Positions 38,377 through 49,492 of a stretch of DNA of 64,000 nucleotides are shown in pieces. Every line of letters begins with the position of its first letter. Positions within the stretch are counted from its first letter, which is position 1. Under the pieces are notes generated by a model that had not been told where the DNA came from, ran no database searches, and was given only the letters and a program-made list of their open reading frames with translations. This stretch comes from Prunella strophiata (taxonomy: Eukaryota > Chordata > Aves > Passeriformes > Prunellidae). The stretch lies in contig JAZBQD010000015.1 in NCBI GenBank assembly GCA_036583965.1, forward strand, positions 67,050,330 through 67,114,329, in the 5' to 3' direction. Position numbers and translations under genes: made by a program.

Positions 38377-40741
38377 TCCCATCCTGTATGAATATTTAGC
38401 TCCACCACAGTTTTCCCTCAATTCACATATCATCTGTGGTTTTGAAAATTTAGGTACACAACTTCCTCTTGCCCTAAGTTTAGTAAATATTTCTACTAAG
38501 TATTTACTTTGTTTTGTCATACAAGAAGCTATGCATAAAGAAAGATTGCTTTGGCATTGTGATGACCTAGAAGTGTATATATTAGCCTTGTTAGCTGACT
38601 CTTTTTTATGTACATGGCCTGAGATGCTGTCCTTTTCATGGCTGTTGAAATAAAGAATAAAAATGTTAGAGGGAAATCAGAAACCCTTAAAATTCCCCAA
38701 CTGCATGACCTGTAGCAGCTATTTTCAGTGTCACCAATAACATTGCTCAGGATTGCAAAATATAATTCCCGAAATGTAATGCTGAGAAACTCTGTGTCCC
38801 CTAAGATGAACCCACACAACTATGACAGATGTTCACCAGCTGGAGGACATGATTTTGACATGTATGTGTTGAAAAAAAAAAGAAAGTGAAGTTTTTCCTA
38901 GTGTGATACTAATGAACATGGAGAGCTGAAGCAGTTGCAGAGAAGTATTAAAAATCTGCATCTTATAATTTTTTGTGACTTTTTTCAGTTTCAAGCCGAT
39001 TAAATATGATAATTCAGACATTAATATTTTTCAGTACAATACATATACACTTAAAACACAATATTTACCAGTTTGGAGAATTGAACAGGACTAAGAATAG
39101 TTTTTGTTTGACATTATGTAGTTTTTAGGGAAATTAAACAATATTTGACCCAAATTCTTAATACATTAATAACAATTTCCCACTGATTACTAGTGTAGAG
39201 AGGCTTTTCAGCACTTCTTTTGTTTTTTAAAGGGTCTCTTCACTCTGCGAGTCCTTTACATCAGAGGGTCCTCTACAACTCTGTGAAGAAAACAGAGTAC
39301 TTCATTTCCAAAGAGAAGCCCAAAGACTTGAAAAGCAATTTCTTCCTGCAAGGTGTTTGATACTTCAGAAGCAATTTGCATTGTTCAGCTTGTTGGATTG
39401 AACAAATCTTGCTCACAGTTTGACCATGACTGACAGATACACCACTCTCTCTCTCTTAATATTGAGTATGTATGACTTTTCCAACCTGTGATATTCTATT
39501 TAGTTAATTAACTCATTATATTTTTTAGCCAGCATTAATTTTCTCTAATTCAAATTCAGTATAATAACTTAAGAAGTCTGGAGCCAAATTCTGGTGCCCT
39601 TTGAGCCTCAGTACATGATAGATTATGGTTTAATTCATAATTTAAAGTGACACCTCTTTTTAAGAAGCCACAGCTGATCATATAAACACCATAGAATAGC
39701 AGTAAGATGATATGTGTCTGTAAATGTGTGAGGTGGGGAGTTTAAATAAAACCTCTACTGATGAAGTTTAAGCTAGCATGCTTTATCTTTGCAGATGTAT
39801 GTACAGATAGCTAAAGTGCCTTAAATTTTAAACAATAACTTATTATGCTGCTTTAGCTTGACTGCATTTCATCATCTGTTAATAACTTTCTTCATGCTGA
39901 AAGGCACAATGTCAATGTTATTACTGAAATAGTTGTACTTGCCACAATCTCTGATATTAAGGGGCCAAGCTCCCTTTATTCTGCTCCAAATTCAGGAGAA
40001 TTATATTTCATCAAGCTTTATCTTTTTATAGTTTTTTGGGTTTTTTCTTCACAGTGTTTACATGAATGAATCTGGGAAACTCTATCAGCTGGCCATTTCA
40101 GTGAAAGTTAGATGCTAATTTATAGCTGGGTTCATCTATTAAGTTTTTTGATTAAGAAAAGCTGAAAACCACAATGTTAAGTGTACTACCAGGATAAAGA
40201 GTGATTTTTATTCACTGTGATTTTGTTTAGTGCACAATATTTTGATCTCTTTTGCTATTTGATCCCCTTAGAAACTCTTGTATTTTGTTAAAGGTACATA
40301 TGAACTGTAATTACTGAAGAAGGCAAAATATATATCTTTTGTACTCTTTACATATTGAATCTGCCTTCTGATTGTTCAACAAGCTGTCTTGATGAATAAA
40401 TCAGAGAAAAAGGTCAAAGTGTTCCGTGAACACCTGTCATTTCAATACCAGCTAATCTACCTCATTTGGATGGCTCTCTGGGATTCCAAATAACCAACAG
40501 GACTTTTTTCTGTGCTAGGGGTTTTATCTTCCAAATGTGGATACAATCAAAATTTACTAAACTCACTTACCCAAATGGTGTTTAAAAGTGTTAATCACTC
40601 TAATCCCTAGAAATCTCTTTTCTATCAAGACTGGTTGTCAAATGCAATGATTTCATTTTGCCCTACTTGCTACACTTCAAAACATAAAACATAAAGCCTA
40701 GAAGGAATTCTGAAATGAAAATCTGATTTGCATTTTACTTT

Positions 40742-41030
40742 TCAGAGAATCATAGTGCAAGTCACAGCAAATATAATTTTGGCCAGTATGCTGTCTCTGG
40801 TGGTGTCTACTAGTGGGTGTAGGTGTATCCCTGGTGCAGGAAATTCCCTTGGTAAACTTTTTAAAGTCTTGGCAGGCAGTGATTTATCTTGGAGGTTCTC
40901 TGGGTTACTGTACTTAACACTCCCAATGTATATGTCCTCTGGCATTTGATTGATGTGTTTTGAATCTATTTATAAATTCAGTCTTCACTAGTCCTGCAAC
41001 AACTTCCTCTGCTAAAACTTGTGTGCCATA
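40742..41030 (-). mobile_element. Possible ancient CR1-like LINE 3'-region fragment
   Basis: Several words occur in the order expected for the antisense of an old amniote CR1 3' region. The first are GCCAGTATGCTGTCTCTGG and a following GTCTACTAGTGGGTG. Further right come TTTTGAATCTATTTATAAAT, CTTCACTAGTCCTGCAACAA and CTTCCTCTGC, parallel to the 'TTTTTGAACCCAT...CACAACATCCTCTGGCAA' part of such elements. Divergence is heavy and there is no clear end, so this is a tentative call. Two overlapping frames (67 and 73 codons) on opposite strands here are shadows. Confidence 0.42.
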
Positions 41031-43931
41031 TAAGTACACAGCTGATGTATTCCAATGTTACCCCAAAAATGTTTATAACTATGAAAAGTTACTTCAGTAA
41101 ATATTTGTTACTTTTTTTTTTTGCTTTTTTACATTTCATCTTGATAAAATCTAAAGCTTTTTAAAAACTTTTATATAGTCACACACAATTTCTGCTTTCT
41201 GAGATCTTTTTCAAATATTTTCTTCTATTCTTTAACTAGTATGGATTTTTGAGGTGCACTTTTTTTTTTTTACAGACAACCTACATTTTTTCCAAAGAGT
41301 TCTCATACCATCAGAAGCTGTTATTTTTTTATTATTGTTTTACTTTTTCTGTTTTTGTTTTTGTTTTTTTTTTTTTTTTCCTGATAAATATTATAGCTGA
41401 ATAATGGCTGAATAGAGCCTTTTCATGGAGAAGGAGAGAGGGGAAATTTTACAATGAAGTTCCATGATATTGAGTTTAATGGAGATTCAAAGTCAATTTT
41501 TCATTCCATATCCCTTTCAACATTTGTCTTTTTCATAGGTTAATTCAGAGCTATGGTGTTCTACACTTTGCACAACTTAATTCCAGACTTTAATAAATTA
41601 ACCCTGTGGAAAACAGAATAGTATGGACTCCTGCAATTCATTTTAAAGTACAGTTTCATTATGAGATCATGCACTCAGCAAGTGGGCTTTCGATGGCTTG
41701 GGATTTCAGAAAGTAAGGTAGGATCTACATTTCTAATGGCTGGTTGTGATTTGTCTTAAATGGCATCAGTTAAAAGGAGACAAAACCAGAGGAAACAATG
41801 AGAGCATTTCCACATTAATTTCCTGGTATTAAGCTTATGTAACCACTGTGTTTTCATACTTATGTGAAACTTTTTAATGTCAAAACTCAGAAATCATTCT
41901 CAGAAATGAATTCAATTAATGTGGAACACAAAATGGGGATGTGAATTTTTACTATAATAAATATGAAATTTAAGTTTCCACTACATTTTCAAGATGCCAC
42001 ATTTTTAAGCTTTAACAGAATATATCATAAATATGTACAAGCTCTCTCTATATTTTTCTATGCATTTAAAATTCAGTGGTGCTAAAGTGAACACAGGGAA
42101 ATGGTTCTGAAGTGGTTCATTGGCAGTGAAAAATGTAAGGGTAAAAAAAGGTACATATGATTATGTTAACTCAGTCTTGGACATAAAGATAAGTATTTTA
42201 TTGAATTTGCATGTACTTCACTGTGGTGTTGAAAACCCTTTATTTCTAAAGAAATATCCTTTTTAGAGCAGGAGTGTGTTATCTGTGAGAGAGATGAAGT
42301 AAAGATTGAAGGGAAGAGACAGCTTGCCTTACTCTCAGTTTTATTAGCAAGTTCTTCAGAAGTGACTGATGATTTGAGGGAACCTTGGTCATTTTAGGAG
42401 GTCTGTTGTTCAGTGTTACTAGAAGCTATACATACTTGGACATGACCAAACTGCAGCAATTTAACAAAGCTTGTCCTTTAAGTATTCCCTACAGATTAAG
42501 TGTAGACTAGGCTTGAGAAACAGGAAAGGTCTTCAACACACACAATTGAATTACAATTTGGAAGCTTTCCAAACTGTCCATCCTATGATCATGCAGCAGG
42601 TCTGTGGACTTCTGTGAAGCTGGGCAGCCACACAGTTTCAGAGAAGGCAGAGGACTAAATGTGCATTACTGCACAGCACTCACCAGGTGTGGAGAGTGCC
42701 TCTTCCCTCCTAGGGAAGTGCCCCTTCCCTGAAGAAACAGCCTGTTTAGCCTCAAGGGCACAGGTGTACGGTCCAAGGATAAAGAAAAGGTTTCCTGAAC
42801 ACTGTGCCTCCACTTAGTTTTGAAGGACTTCTAACAGTTTAACTGAAATATGACATGGAATGTCTTAGAAACGAAGCCACAATATGCAAAGTTCCAGTGA
42901 CCTCTCAGCTGGGACTTGCTGACAGGGTAAATACTATACCATCCAGTGTGGCACATGCTTAGATGCACTAGAGGAAGTGTTGAAGCCCACCACATCCCTT
43001 TTGGTGGGACTATGACTATACTTGGCCCTGTTCACCCTCATCAGCAGACCCACAGTTTTCACAGATGAGGTAAAAAATAAAATAAAACTTTTCACTTTTA
43101 AGTACAAACTAGTTTCTCTAATAAGACAATTTCAAACTGGGGAGTCTGATTTTTTCCCTCATTACTCCAATCTCACTCTGAGGTAGACTCTTTGAGTTCT
43201 GAAGAGCTATTATTGATTCACATACTGGCATATATGAAGAAAAGCTAGGCCCAGAGATTGTTCTTTGCCAATGTCAGATAACATTTGAGCACTGCCACCA
43301 ACTAATAATATGTGCTCACAAAAAGGTTCAGGCTGCTGGAATAATAGATAATTACAGCCACAATTGTCCAAGCAAAGAAATATCCAAATCTCCTGTAGGA
43401 AACCATGAATACATTGGGACCCATGAGTACAAAATTAAATGTCTGACTTCAACAAATATGGAAAGAAAACTTCTTAAAATTTAGAATGTCATTAGCGTGG
43501 GATCTTTTGAAGGATTTTTCTCCTTCTACTTTCTCCAAAGCACACCTATTTAAGGCTCAGAACAATCCAGGGGACTGCTGCTGCAGTGTGTGGGTAGAGT
43601 TCAAAATGCAAAAGCTCTCTTAATTTCACAATGAAAGTGGAAAATAGAGTTTCTGACGATTTTTCAAACATAGCACTTTCTTTAGGACAATGTCTAAAGG
43701 TGAAAATATTACTTCAGCAGCTTTCTATTTTTTAAAAAACTTTTTAAATAGCCATGAAAAAGAATAATAATGGCTTCTACTTTCAAGGTGAATTGCATAT
43801 AATCTTTTTGTTTTGTACTATAGTTCAAATAGATCTGTTCATTATTTTAGTCTTTCCTCAGGGTTCCTGAAGTGATGCTTAACGTCATCAAAAGAATAGC
43901 AAATAGAGGGACAAAAATATAAAAAAGCGGT
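41031..43931. other. Unannotated sequence with T-rich tracts
   Basis: T runs occur at about 41111-41122, 41262-41274 and 41351-41379. The part at 42560-43080 is somewhat richer in GC but unidentified. No gene is recognised. Confidence 0.5.
41351..41379. repeat. T-rich (GTTTTT)n tract
   Basis: GTTTTT units running into T16. Confidence 0.85.
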
Positions 43932-44109
43932 ATAGAATCACAGAATAGAGTCACAGATCTTGTGTCAAAAGCGACCAATGAAGATCATCAAGTCCAGCTC
44001 CTGACTTCACAGAGGGCAACGTAAAAGTTTAACCATGCACCTTACACCATTGTCCAAATGCTTCATTAACAGCTTGAAGCCATTACCACATCCTTTGGGA
44101 AGCCTATGC
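43932..44109 (-). mobile_element. CR1 LINE 3'-end fragment
   Basis: Plus-strand ATAGAATCACAGAATAGAGT at the left edge is the complement of the CR1 terminal motif. It is followed by GATCATCAAGTCCAGCTCCTG and, after a gap, by TGTCCAAATGCTTC, CTTGAAGCCATTACCACATC and GGGAAGCCT. This matches the antisense 3' UTR of a CR1 subfamily, the same type as the copy at 61449-61686. It stops abruptly where LTR sequence begins, so the copy is truncated or was split by the LTR. Confidence 0.75.
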
Positions 44110-44743
44110 TGGAGCAGGCTCCTGGAAAGGAACTTTGGACCCATGGAATGACAAGCCCAAGCTAGAGCAGTTTTTCTGGCAGGGCTTGTGACCCTGTGGG
44201 TGACCCACATTGGAGCAGGCTGTTTTTGAAGGACTGCATCCTGTGGGAAGGGACCCACGTTTAGAACAGCTCATGAAGGCCTGCGGCCTATGGGAAGGAC
44301 TCAGGTTCATGAAGAAGTTCATGGAGAACTGTGTCCTGTCAGAAGGAGCCAACACTGGAGCAGGGGAAGGACTCCTCTCCCTGAGCAGCAACATAAATGA
44401 CCCTGTCATGGACTGACCATAGAGCCCATTCTCCATAGTTCCTGTGCTCCCAGTGGGAAGGACATAGACACCAAGGAGGGTGGGGGGAAGGTGTTTTTAA
44501 GATTTGGTTCGCTTCTCATTATCATGCTCTGATTTGGTTGGTGATAAATTCAATTAATTTCCCCAAGTTGAGTGTGTTTTCGCCCGTGACAATCTTTTCC
44601 CCTTAATCAATGAATGATCTCTCCCTGCCCTAATTACAGCTCATGAATCTTTCATTATATTTTCTCTCCCTGTCCAGTTGCAGCGGGAGCGATGGAGCAG
44701 TTTTGGTGGGTACCTGGTATCCAGCCAGGGCCAACTCACCACA
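44110..44743 (+). mobile_element. Solo LTR of an avian endogenous retrovirus, with internal ~46-bp tandem repeats
   Basis: The 5' half is a chain of degenerate ~46-bp units built on 'gggaaggacccac-ttggagcagttc-tgaaggactg' (about 44200, 44246 and 44293 are the clearest). Then come GGAAGGACTCCTCTCCCTGA and GAAGGTGTTTTTAAGATTTG. A GATAAA poly(A)-signal relic lies at 44543-44548, followed by TTTCCCCAAGTTGAGTGTGT, TATTTTCTCTCCCTGTCCAG and a terminal GTATCCAGCCAGGGCC...CACCACA. This layout and ending match a common avian LTR. No internal retroviral genes flank it. The 110-codon minus-strand frame here is a shadow. The 5' end is approximate. Confidence 0.8.
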
Positions 44744-44920
44744 CAGTCGCTGCTCTACCATTGTCCCACTAGGACTATAACCTCCTCAAACCAAGGCTCA
44801 TGTTGGTCCCAGCCCAATTTGTCTTTAGTGAAGCTGTGTTGGCTAGTCACTGATGTCACCTTGTTCTTTGTGTGCTTCCAGGCCATCTTCTGGCAGATGA
44901 GAAGGTCAAGAGCTTATTCC
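44744..44920 (-). mobile_element. CR1 LINE fragment from the reverse-transcriptase (ORF2) region
   Basis: It begins directly at the end of the LTR. The plus-strand words CGCTGCTCTACCATTGTCCC, ACTAGGACTATAACCTCCTC and TTTGTCTTTAGTGAAGCTGT are clear, followed by GTTGGCTAGTCACTGATGTC and GTGTGCTTCCAG. They follow the antisense of a well-known CR1 ORF2 segment ('...CTTAGTGAAGCCATGTTGGCTGTCACC...'). Frames are broken, so it encodes nothing functional. Its consensus position is far from that of the CR1 piece on the other side of the LTR, so the two are not simply one copy split by insertion. Confidence 0.65.
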
Positions 44921-45297
44921 TGGAAATCTATCAGAAGTCTGCAGTTCAGGAGCTGCTTCTGATTCTTCCAACAAAAGGTGAGAAATCTCCCTTGGAATGG
45001 GGAAGCAATAGACCAATAAAATGTTGAGAGGCTTTGCTCTTCATAAGAACAAAGAGAGCAAGGGTGCACCTCAGACTGAACCACCACCATCTCCCAGAGG
45101 ATGTCAGGCCCTCTGCTTCCTTCTGTGCAGAAGGAAAGGCACCTCTTGACACTCCAGGGACAGGGCCAAGGGACAGGGAAGAAGAGTCCTTGCAACATTT
45201 AACGATAGGCAGTTCCTTTATGGAGTGCAGGCAGAGATCTTGTGCAGCCTGACTGAGCCTCCTTTTCCTGACAGTGGGATGTCTGGATGCTTTGAAC

Positions 45298-45321
45298 CTC
45301 CCCCCCTCCCCCCCTTCCCCC
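45298..45321. repeat. C-rich tract
   Basis: Runs of C7-C8 separated by T residues. Confidence 0.85.
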
Positions 45322-45619
45322 AGCCACTGCTGAGTGCAGGTGGGTGTGCTCCTTGCAGGGTGCCAGGTAAGAGAGAAGGACCACTGAGGACCCCAGCCCT
45401 CCTGGAATGTTGTTACTACCATCTTGTCTTGGGATACAGGAGAAGGCTCATGGGCTCATGAGGGGAGATGGAGTACAGTCCCTTTGCCCAGGGGCCATGG
45501 GACAGCAGAGTAGTTCCTAGGAGAAGCACAAAGAAGAAAGCCACTTCCCAGGAGGAGAAAGTGGAAACAGAGGAGGTGCAACACCACTCAGAATCTCATG
45601 AGAGTATTTGTGGTGCTCA

Positions 45620-45960
45620 TGGGACCAATGGTGTGCAGTAAATGGATGTGGCTCTACTGGAGAGCTGCATGGGGCCAAGGTATCTTGGTGTGCCAAAGGA
45701 CTGATGGAGTAGAAGCACCATCCATATGAATGATTGCTGTGTGACTGATGGTGTGGAGGCCATGAATATGGATCCACCAAAGAAAAGTGAGGGGCCCTGT
45801 TGTGTCAAACTGTCAGAGAGCCTGTGTGAGGCCTGTGCATGTTACCCATCAAAGAATGGTGAGTCCTTGGGTGCCAATCTGACACAAAAGGACTTGGAGC
45901 CCACAGGGGTGGACCCACCTTAAGATGAAGAACTGAGGGATATGGACCAACCTGTGACAG
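45620..45960. repeat. Degenerate tandem repeat (minisatellite-like)
   Basis: Related units start near 45626, 45752, 45829 and 45897. They share a TGTG-GAGGCC-like start, a GGATCCACCAAAG-like middle and a GTGAGGGGCC-like end. Unit spacing varies (about 126, 77 and 68 bp). Similarity is by eye and imperfect, so period and copy number are approximate. Confidence 0.4.
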
Positions 45961-46217
45961 GGCTGATATTTCATGACCCTAGCACGCCTGGGCTGCTATT
46001 CATGAGATCACATGAATGGCTGTCAGAGCAGTATCTGGCCAGTTCCCAGACAGCAGAGCAGCCTCTGCACCCAACAGTAGCTGGGAGAGGAGAAACTGGA
46101 CATCTCACAAGCTCACCCTCAAGATCTCTGAGCAGCAAACAGTTCATTTTATGAATTTCAAGGTTTGTGTGGGTACTTCCTTCTCATCTCCATAACCCTC
46201 TGTGTGAAAGTTGTTTA

Positions 46218-46500
46218 CTTTTACTGTACTTAATGCACCCTAGGATTTGGTTAGCCACTTTGAACACCCGGAGACATTGTTGATTCATACTGAGCTTAGA
46301 ATTAATCACCTTTGTTTAAGGCTGCACTCCAGGTTCTTGTTCTCCTTCTACACACATATCCAGCATTACACTGTCCCCCTAAGTGCAGAACCTGATATTT
46401 GTTATGCTAAATTTCATATGGTTGGTGATTGCCCACTTTGGGTAGATTTTCCCCTCCTTACCTAGAGACTCTCAACCATCCCCAGCTGCAAGTTTTATAT
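46218..46500 (-). mobile_element. Old CR1 LINE fragment
   Basis: The plus strand reads CACCCTAGGATTTGGTTAGC, then ACATTGTTGATTCATACTGA and GCTTAG. Later come AAGTGCAGAACCTGATATTT, AAATTTCATATGGTTGGTGA and TTGCCCACTTTGG. These are the antisense equivalents of CR1 words near the end of ORF2 and the start of the 3' UTR ('...GTGCAGAACCCGGCACTTG...TTCATGCCGTTGG...'). Divergence is considerable. Material of possible CR1 origin may continue to about 46600 (CTATTTTTCCTGAAGAGCCT). Confidence 0.7.
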
Positions 46501-46639
46501 AGTCTAGCCCCTCCTCTATGAACAACACTTCCTTTCCACCTCATCTGTCCTGCCTATTTTTCCTGAAGAGCCTATAACCATCCATCACAGTACTGCAGCC
46601 ACCGGATTTTTCTCATGAAATCTCACTTTAATGTGCACT

Positions 46640-47298
46640 TTTCCATTCTGCCCCCTTTAGCCTTAGACAGACACTGGTCCAGATCAAAATGGCAGTGTCC
46701 AGCTGTATGGCCTGCCTCAAAATGGCTGGCTGACCTCTTGCTAAGCCCCAAAATAGTGTCAGCTGACTGTCAGCTGACCATGGACATTCTGTGGGACACA
46801 TTAAAGAGCAGGAGTGACTCACACCTGTGGGGAAGCCTCAGTGGACCAGAGCACATAAAAGAACAGTGAGACCTCTAGAGTGGCTGTGCTCAGCTACCCT
46901 GGATTTAAAAGCATCTGAGACCAAGCTGGGTCCTAAGGTGGTGACTAATATACCTTTCTGTCTTCTTTTCCTTTCTCTTTTTCTCTCTCCCAGCTACTTC
47001 TTCACAAAATATGTTGTAAGCCAGACTAAAAAACTTCCAGTCAATGCCTTAGTAAGGGCCTCGTCGTATCTGAATAAGTTAAAGCTTTCTGGGTTAAAAT
47101 TTGTGAAGTGCCTTACTTTATTTGGGACATCATTTTAAAATTTACCAAGTAGCTTACTCTACCTCAATGCTCTGAAGTTCTCAAGTAAACTTTTTTTGTT
47201 GGACCTCCTCAGAATTTTGTTGTTTCTTCCACACACTGCCCAGAATACATCAAATTACTGTCCCCTGAACCCATCAAGCAGGTCAGAGCATTACAACA
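46640..47298 (+). mobile_element. Probable solo LTR (second LTR of the cluster)
   Basis: LTR-like order of signals on the plus strand: an ACATAAAAG TATA box at about 46853-46861, a pyrimidine-rich segment with CCCAG (46955-46995), then TAAGTTAAAGCTTTCTGGGT. A variant poly(A) signal AGTAAA lies at 47184-47189 before T7GTTGGACCTCCTCAG. It ends with CACACACTGCCC and a CATTACAACA-type end. The spacing between TATA box and poly(A) signal is about 330 bp. I recall similar sequence from songbird LTRs, but the 5' boundary and the terminal inverted repeats could not be fixed. Confidence 0.55.
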
Positions 47299-49435
47299 AC
47301 TTAGAGGAAAAATCTCTAAGGGGATAAATGATCTTCTTTTTATTAAATTTATGTCTTGATCAGGTATGTGGGAAATCTAATGTTTTTACAAGTCTTTTGG
47401 TACATGGTCATGAGTTTGGTTTCAGATTTTCCTTTAAGAGATTGATACAGTAACATCTTCAGATTTTGTCTCTGGTGATGAAAAAATGCAGAGATGAAGG
47501 TTTAAAGCTTAGAATACTTTGCCTGTTCAGGTCCTTGTCTAGACTTCTGTGATTAATGCATCATTTGAAGCTGAACCAGAAAGCTTCTGACTTGGCAACA
47601 CTGTTTCATATCAGCTCTAACTTGCTTATAAATCTGTTTTGGAAGTGACAATCTAAGTGGTAAAGTCTTATCTGAACTTTTTTCAATGTAACTTTTCAAA
47701 TATTTTCAAATAAATTTTAAAGGAATATGTAAAACCATTACCAGAAAACAAGTTATTTCATGTCAAAGCAATCATTTTCTTAAAAGTTACTTAACTGAGT
47801 TATCAATATTTATTAAAGGTGAAAGATTTTTTTACATAGTAGCATATTTTCTACAAGGAACAGGTATCAAAAGTAACTGACAGAAAGTAATTGAGTTCAT
47901 GTAGAGATGAAGATTCAATTTCTGCAAAAATATATTGCAGAATTATATGCTGAAAAATAATCAGCCTCAAGTTACTTTCAAGTAACTTTCATGTGCATGG
48001 TGTTTCTACAGTGGCTGGGGGATTGTTTGTCTATTTTGCTTTGGGTTAGGGTTTTTTGCACTATTTAGTTTTATTACTATGTAGAATGAAAAGATTATGC
48101 TAGATTGTTTTAGAGACAGATATTCTTGCAGTGACTGGGTGAAATTGTGTGACATCACTCTGATATCTGCAGAATATCTTTTCTGAATACTAGCTAGTGA
48201 GGAGTCAATGTGGATCCCTGAGTGGGAGCTGGTTGCACAGAGACTGTCAAGATATTTTTCCATCTGAAGCTATTAGCTGTATCTATGTGCAGCCACAGAT
48301 TTTATATTTCTCTGTGACTTTCTGTAACTAGTTTATGTAAGACAATAGAACTTTGCTGTCTTGCCAGAATTGTTTTGTAATGATACCAGAACAAATCAGG
48401 CTTTCAAGTTTGCAAAAGGGAAAAATCGAAGCAACTGTAAGAAAAAAAATGCTGTATTTGAAGGTGGTTGGGAGATACTTAGTGTGGTTTAGTAATTTCT
48501 TTTGTATATAAAAAAGAAATGAATAATTCTACACTAGCTGAGAATGATTTTTCTCCTCCACATCTTAAATTACCCACAATTTTCATTAGAACAAAAAAAA
48601 AACTAGGAAGTATTCAGGGAATTTGAGCTGGGATCTATCATACAAGTGGTGCACAACACTGTTAGAATCAGGTAAATGGTTCATGGCTTTTGAGGATGCC
48701 TTTGTTATTTATTTTAGATACCTTTTGTTGTTTAGATTCTGTTCTGAAAATTGATATTTCTAGATGAAGTGAATAGAGTTACCAAGAGGTAGGCTGATGC
48801 TCATTCTTTTAGGTTAAGTGAATTCATTTTCAGATATCCATTTCTTCCATCATTTTTAGAGAAAATAGACAGTCTTATACTTGTACCCACTATACTTTTG
48901 TCTTCTTACATAGCTGCCCATTGATCAAGTAGTGTATGTACTCAGTTTCAGTAAATGAGATTTTCCATATGCTGACCTATTTTTACACTGCCATCTTTCT
49001 AGTTACAGGCTGTGGCATGAGAAAAATTGAATAGGATGCAGATGGAAGAACTGATTTTAGCATTTGTTGTAAAAATTGCTGCTCTTCAATAGTACCTTGT
49101 CAAAATTTTTTTTTGAAGTTGTCTGAAAAAAAGCAATTTCTCTTGAGCGTGTTCTCTCAGACTCCATTGCTATAAAATAGCAAACACCATCAGAATGGTC
49201 AATACAGATTTAAAATGTGGTTCCCCCAACACTGACAGGAATGCTGTTGAACAAGCTGCCAAGGAAAGAGAAGGGTGTTCACATGACTGCATGCAGTAAA
49301 TAGCACCAGTTTTCCTGTCCTTCCTGCCCCTCAGTGCAGGTTTCTCCCAAAAGAAGGCAGCACAGGACATCCTGAAATGCATTCCCAGGTGTAAGGTATT
49401 GTTCATGTGAAAGTATTTGAATTGCTGCAATGCAG
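47299..49435. other. Unannotated AT-rich sequence
   Basis: No gene, RNA or transposable element recognised. There is a short A10 run at about 48593-48602. Confidence 0.5.
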
Positions 49436-49492
49436 ATATAATATTATGATTGTTATTATGATATTATTGTTATTATGATTCAATTATGATTT
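49436..49492. repeat. Degenerate (ATT/ATG)n repeat
   Basis: A trinucleotide-like tract of TTATTATGAT units with a partial higher-order repeat (TTATTATGAT occurs three times). Confidence 0.75.

Larger units (their letters stand above)
32677..40741. other. Long unique AT-rich stretch
   Basis: Eight kilobases without a recognisable gene or transposable element. Small features are (TAATG)4 at 33024-33045, a perfect hairpin at 35354-35384, and poly(A) runs at 37747-37763 (A17) and 38358-38376 (A19). The 121-codon frame at 38288-38653 reads through that A19 run (poly-Lys) and is not convincing. The 97-codon minus-strand frame at 34031-34324 has no recognisable family. Confidence 0.5.
44921..46217. 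other. Unidentified GC-rich segment within the element cluster
   Basis: This 1.3 kb is clearly richer in G+C than the window average but contains no recognisable gene. It has a C-rich tract at 45298-45321 and, at about 45620-45960, degenerate tandem repeats of roughly 70-120 bp built on 'atggtgtg-gaggccatg-atggatccaccaaag'. Many open frames of 60-158 codons occur on both strands, including a 158-codon one on minus at 44946-45422. That is expected from the lower stop-codon frequency of GC-rich DNA, and none shows a known domain. It may be degenerate ERV or LTR material. Confidence 0.4.

Noticed and set aside
38288..38653. 121-codon plus-strand open frame
   Set aside because: It reads through an A19 run (poly-Lys), overlaps minus-strand frames and shows no domain.
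44946..45422. 158-codon minus-strand open frame
   Set aside because: It lies in a GC-rich segment of the element cluster where stop codons are rarer. Several other long frames overlap it on both strands and no domain is visible.
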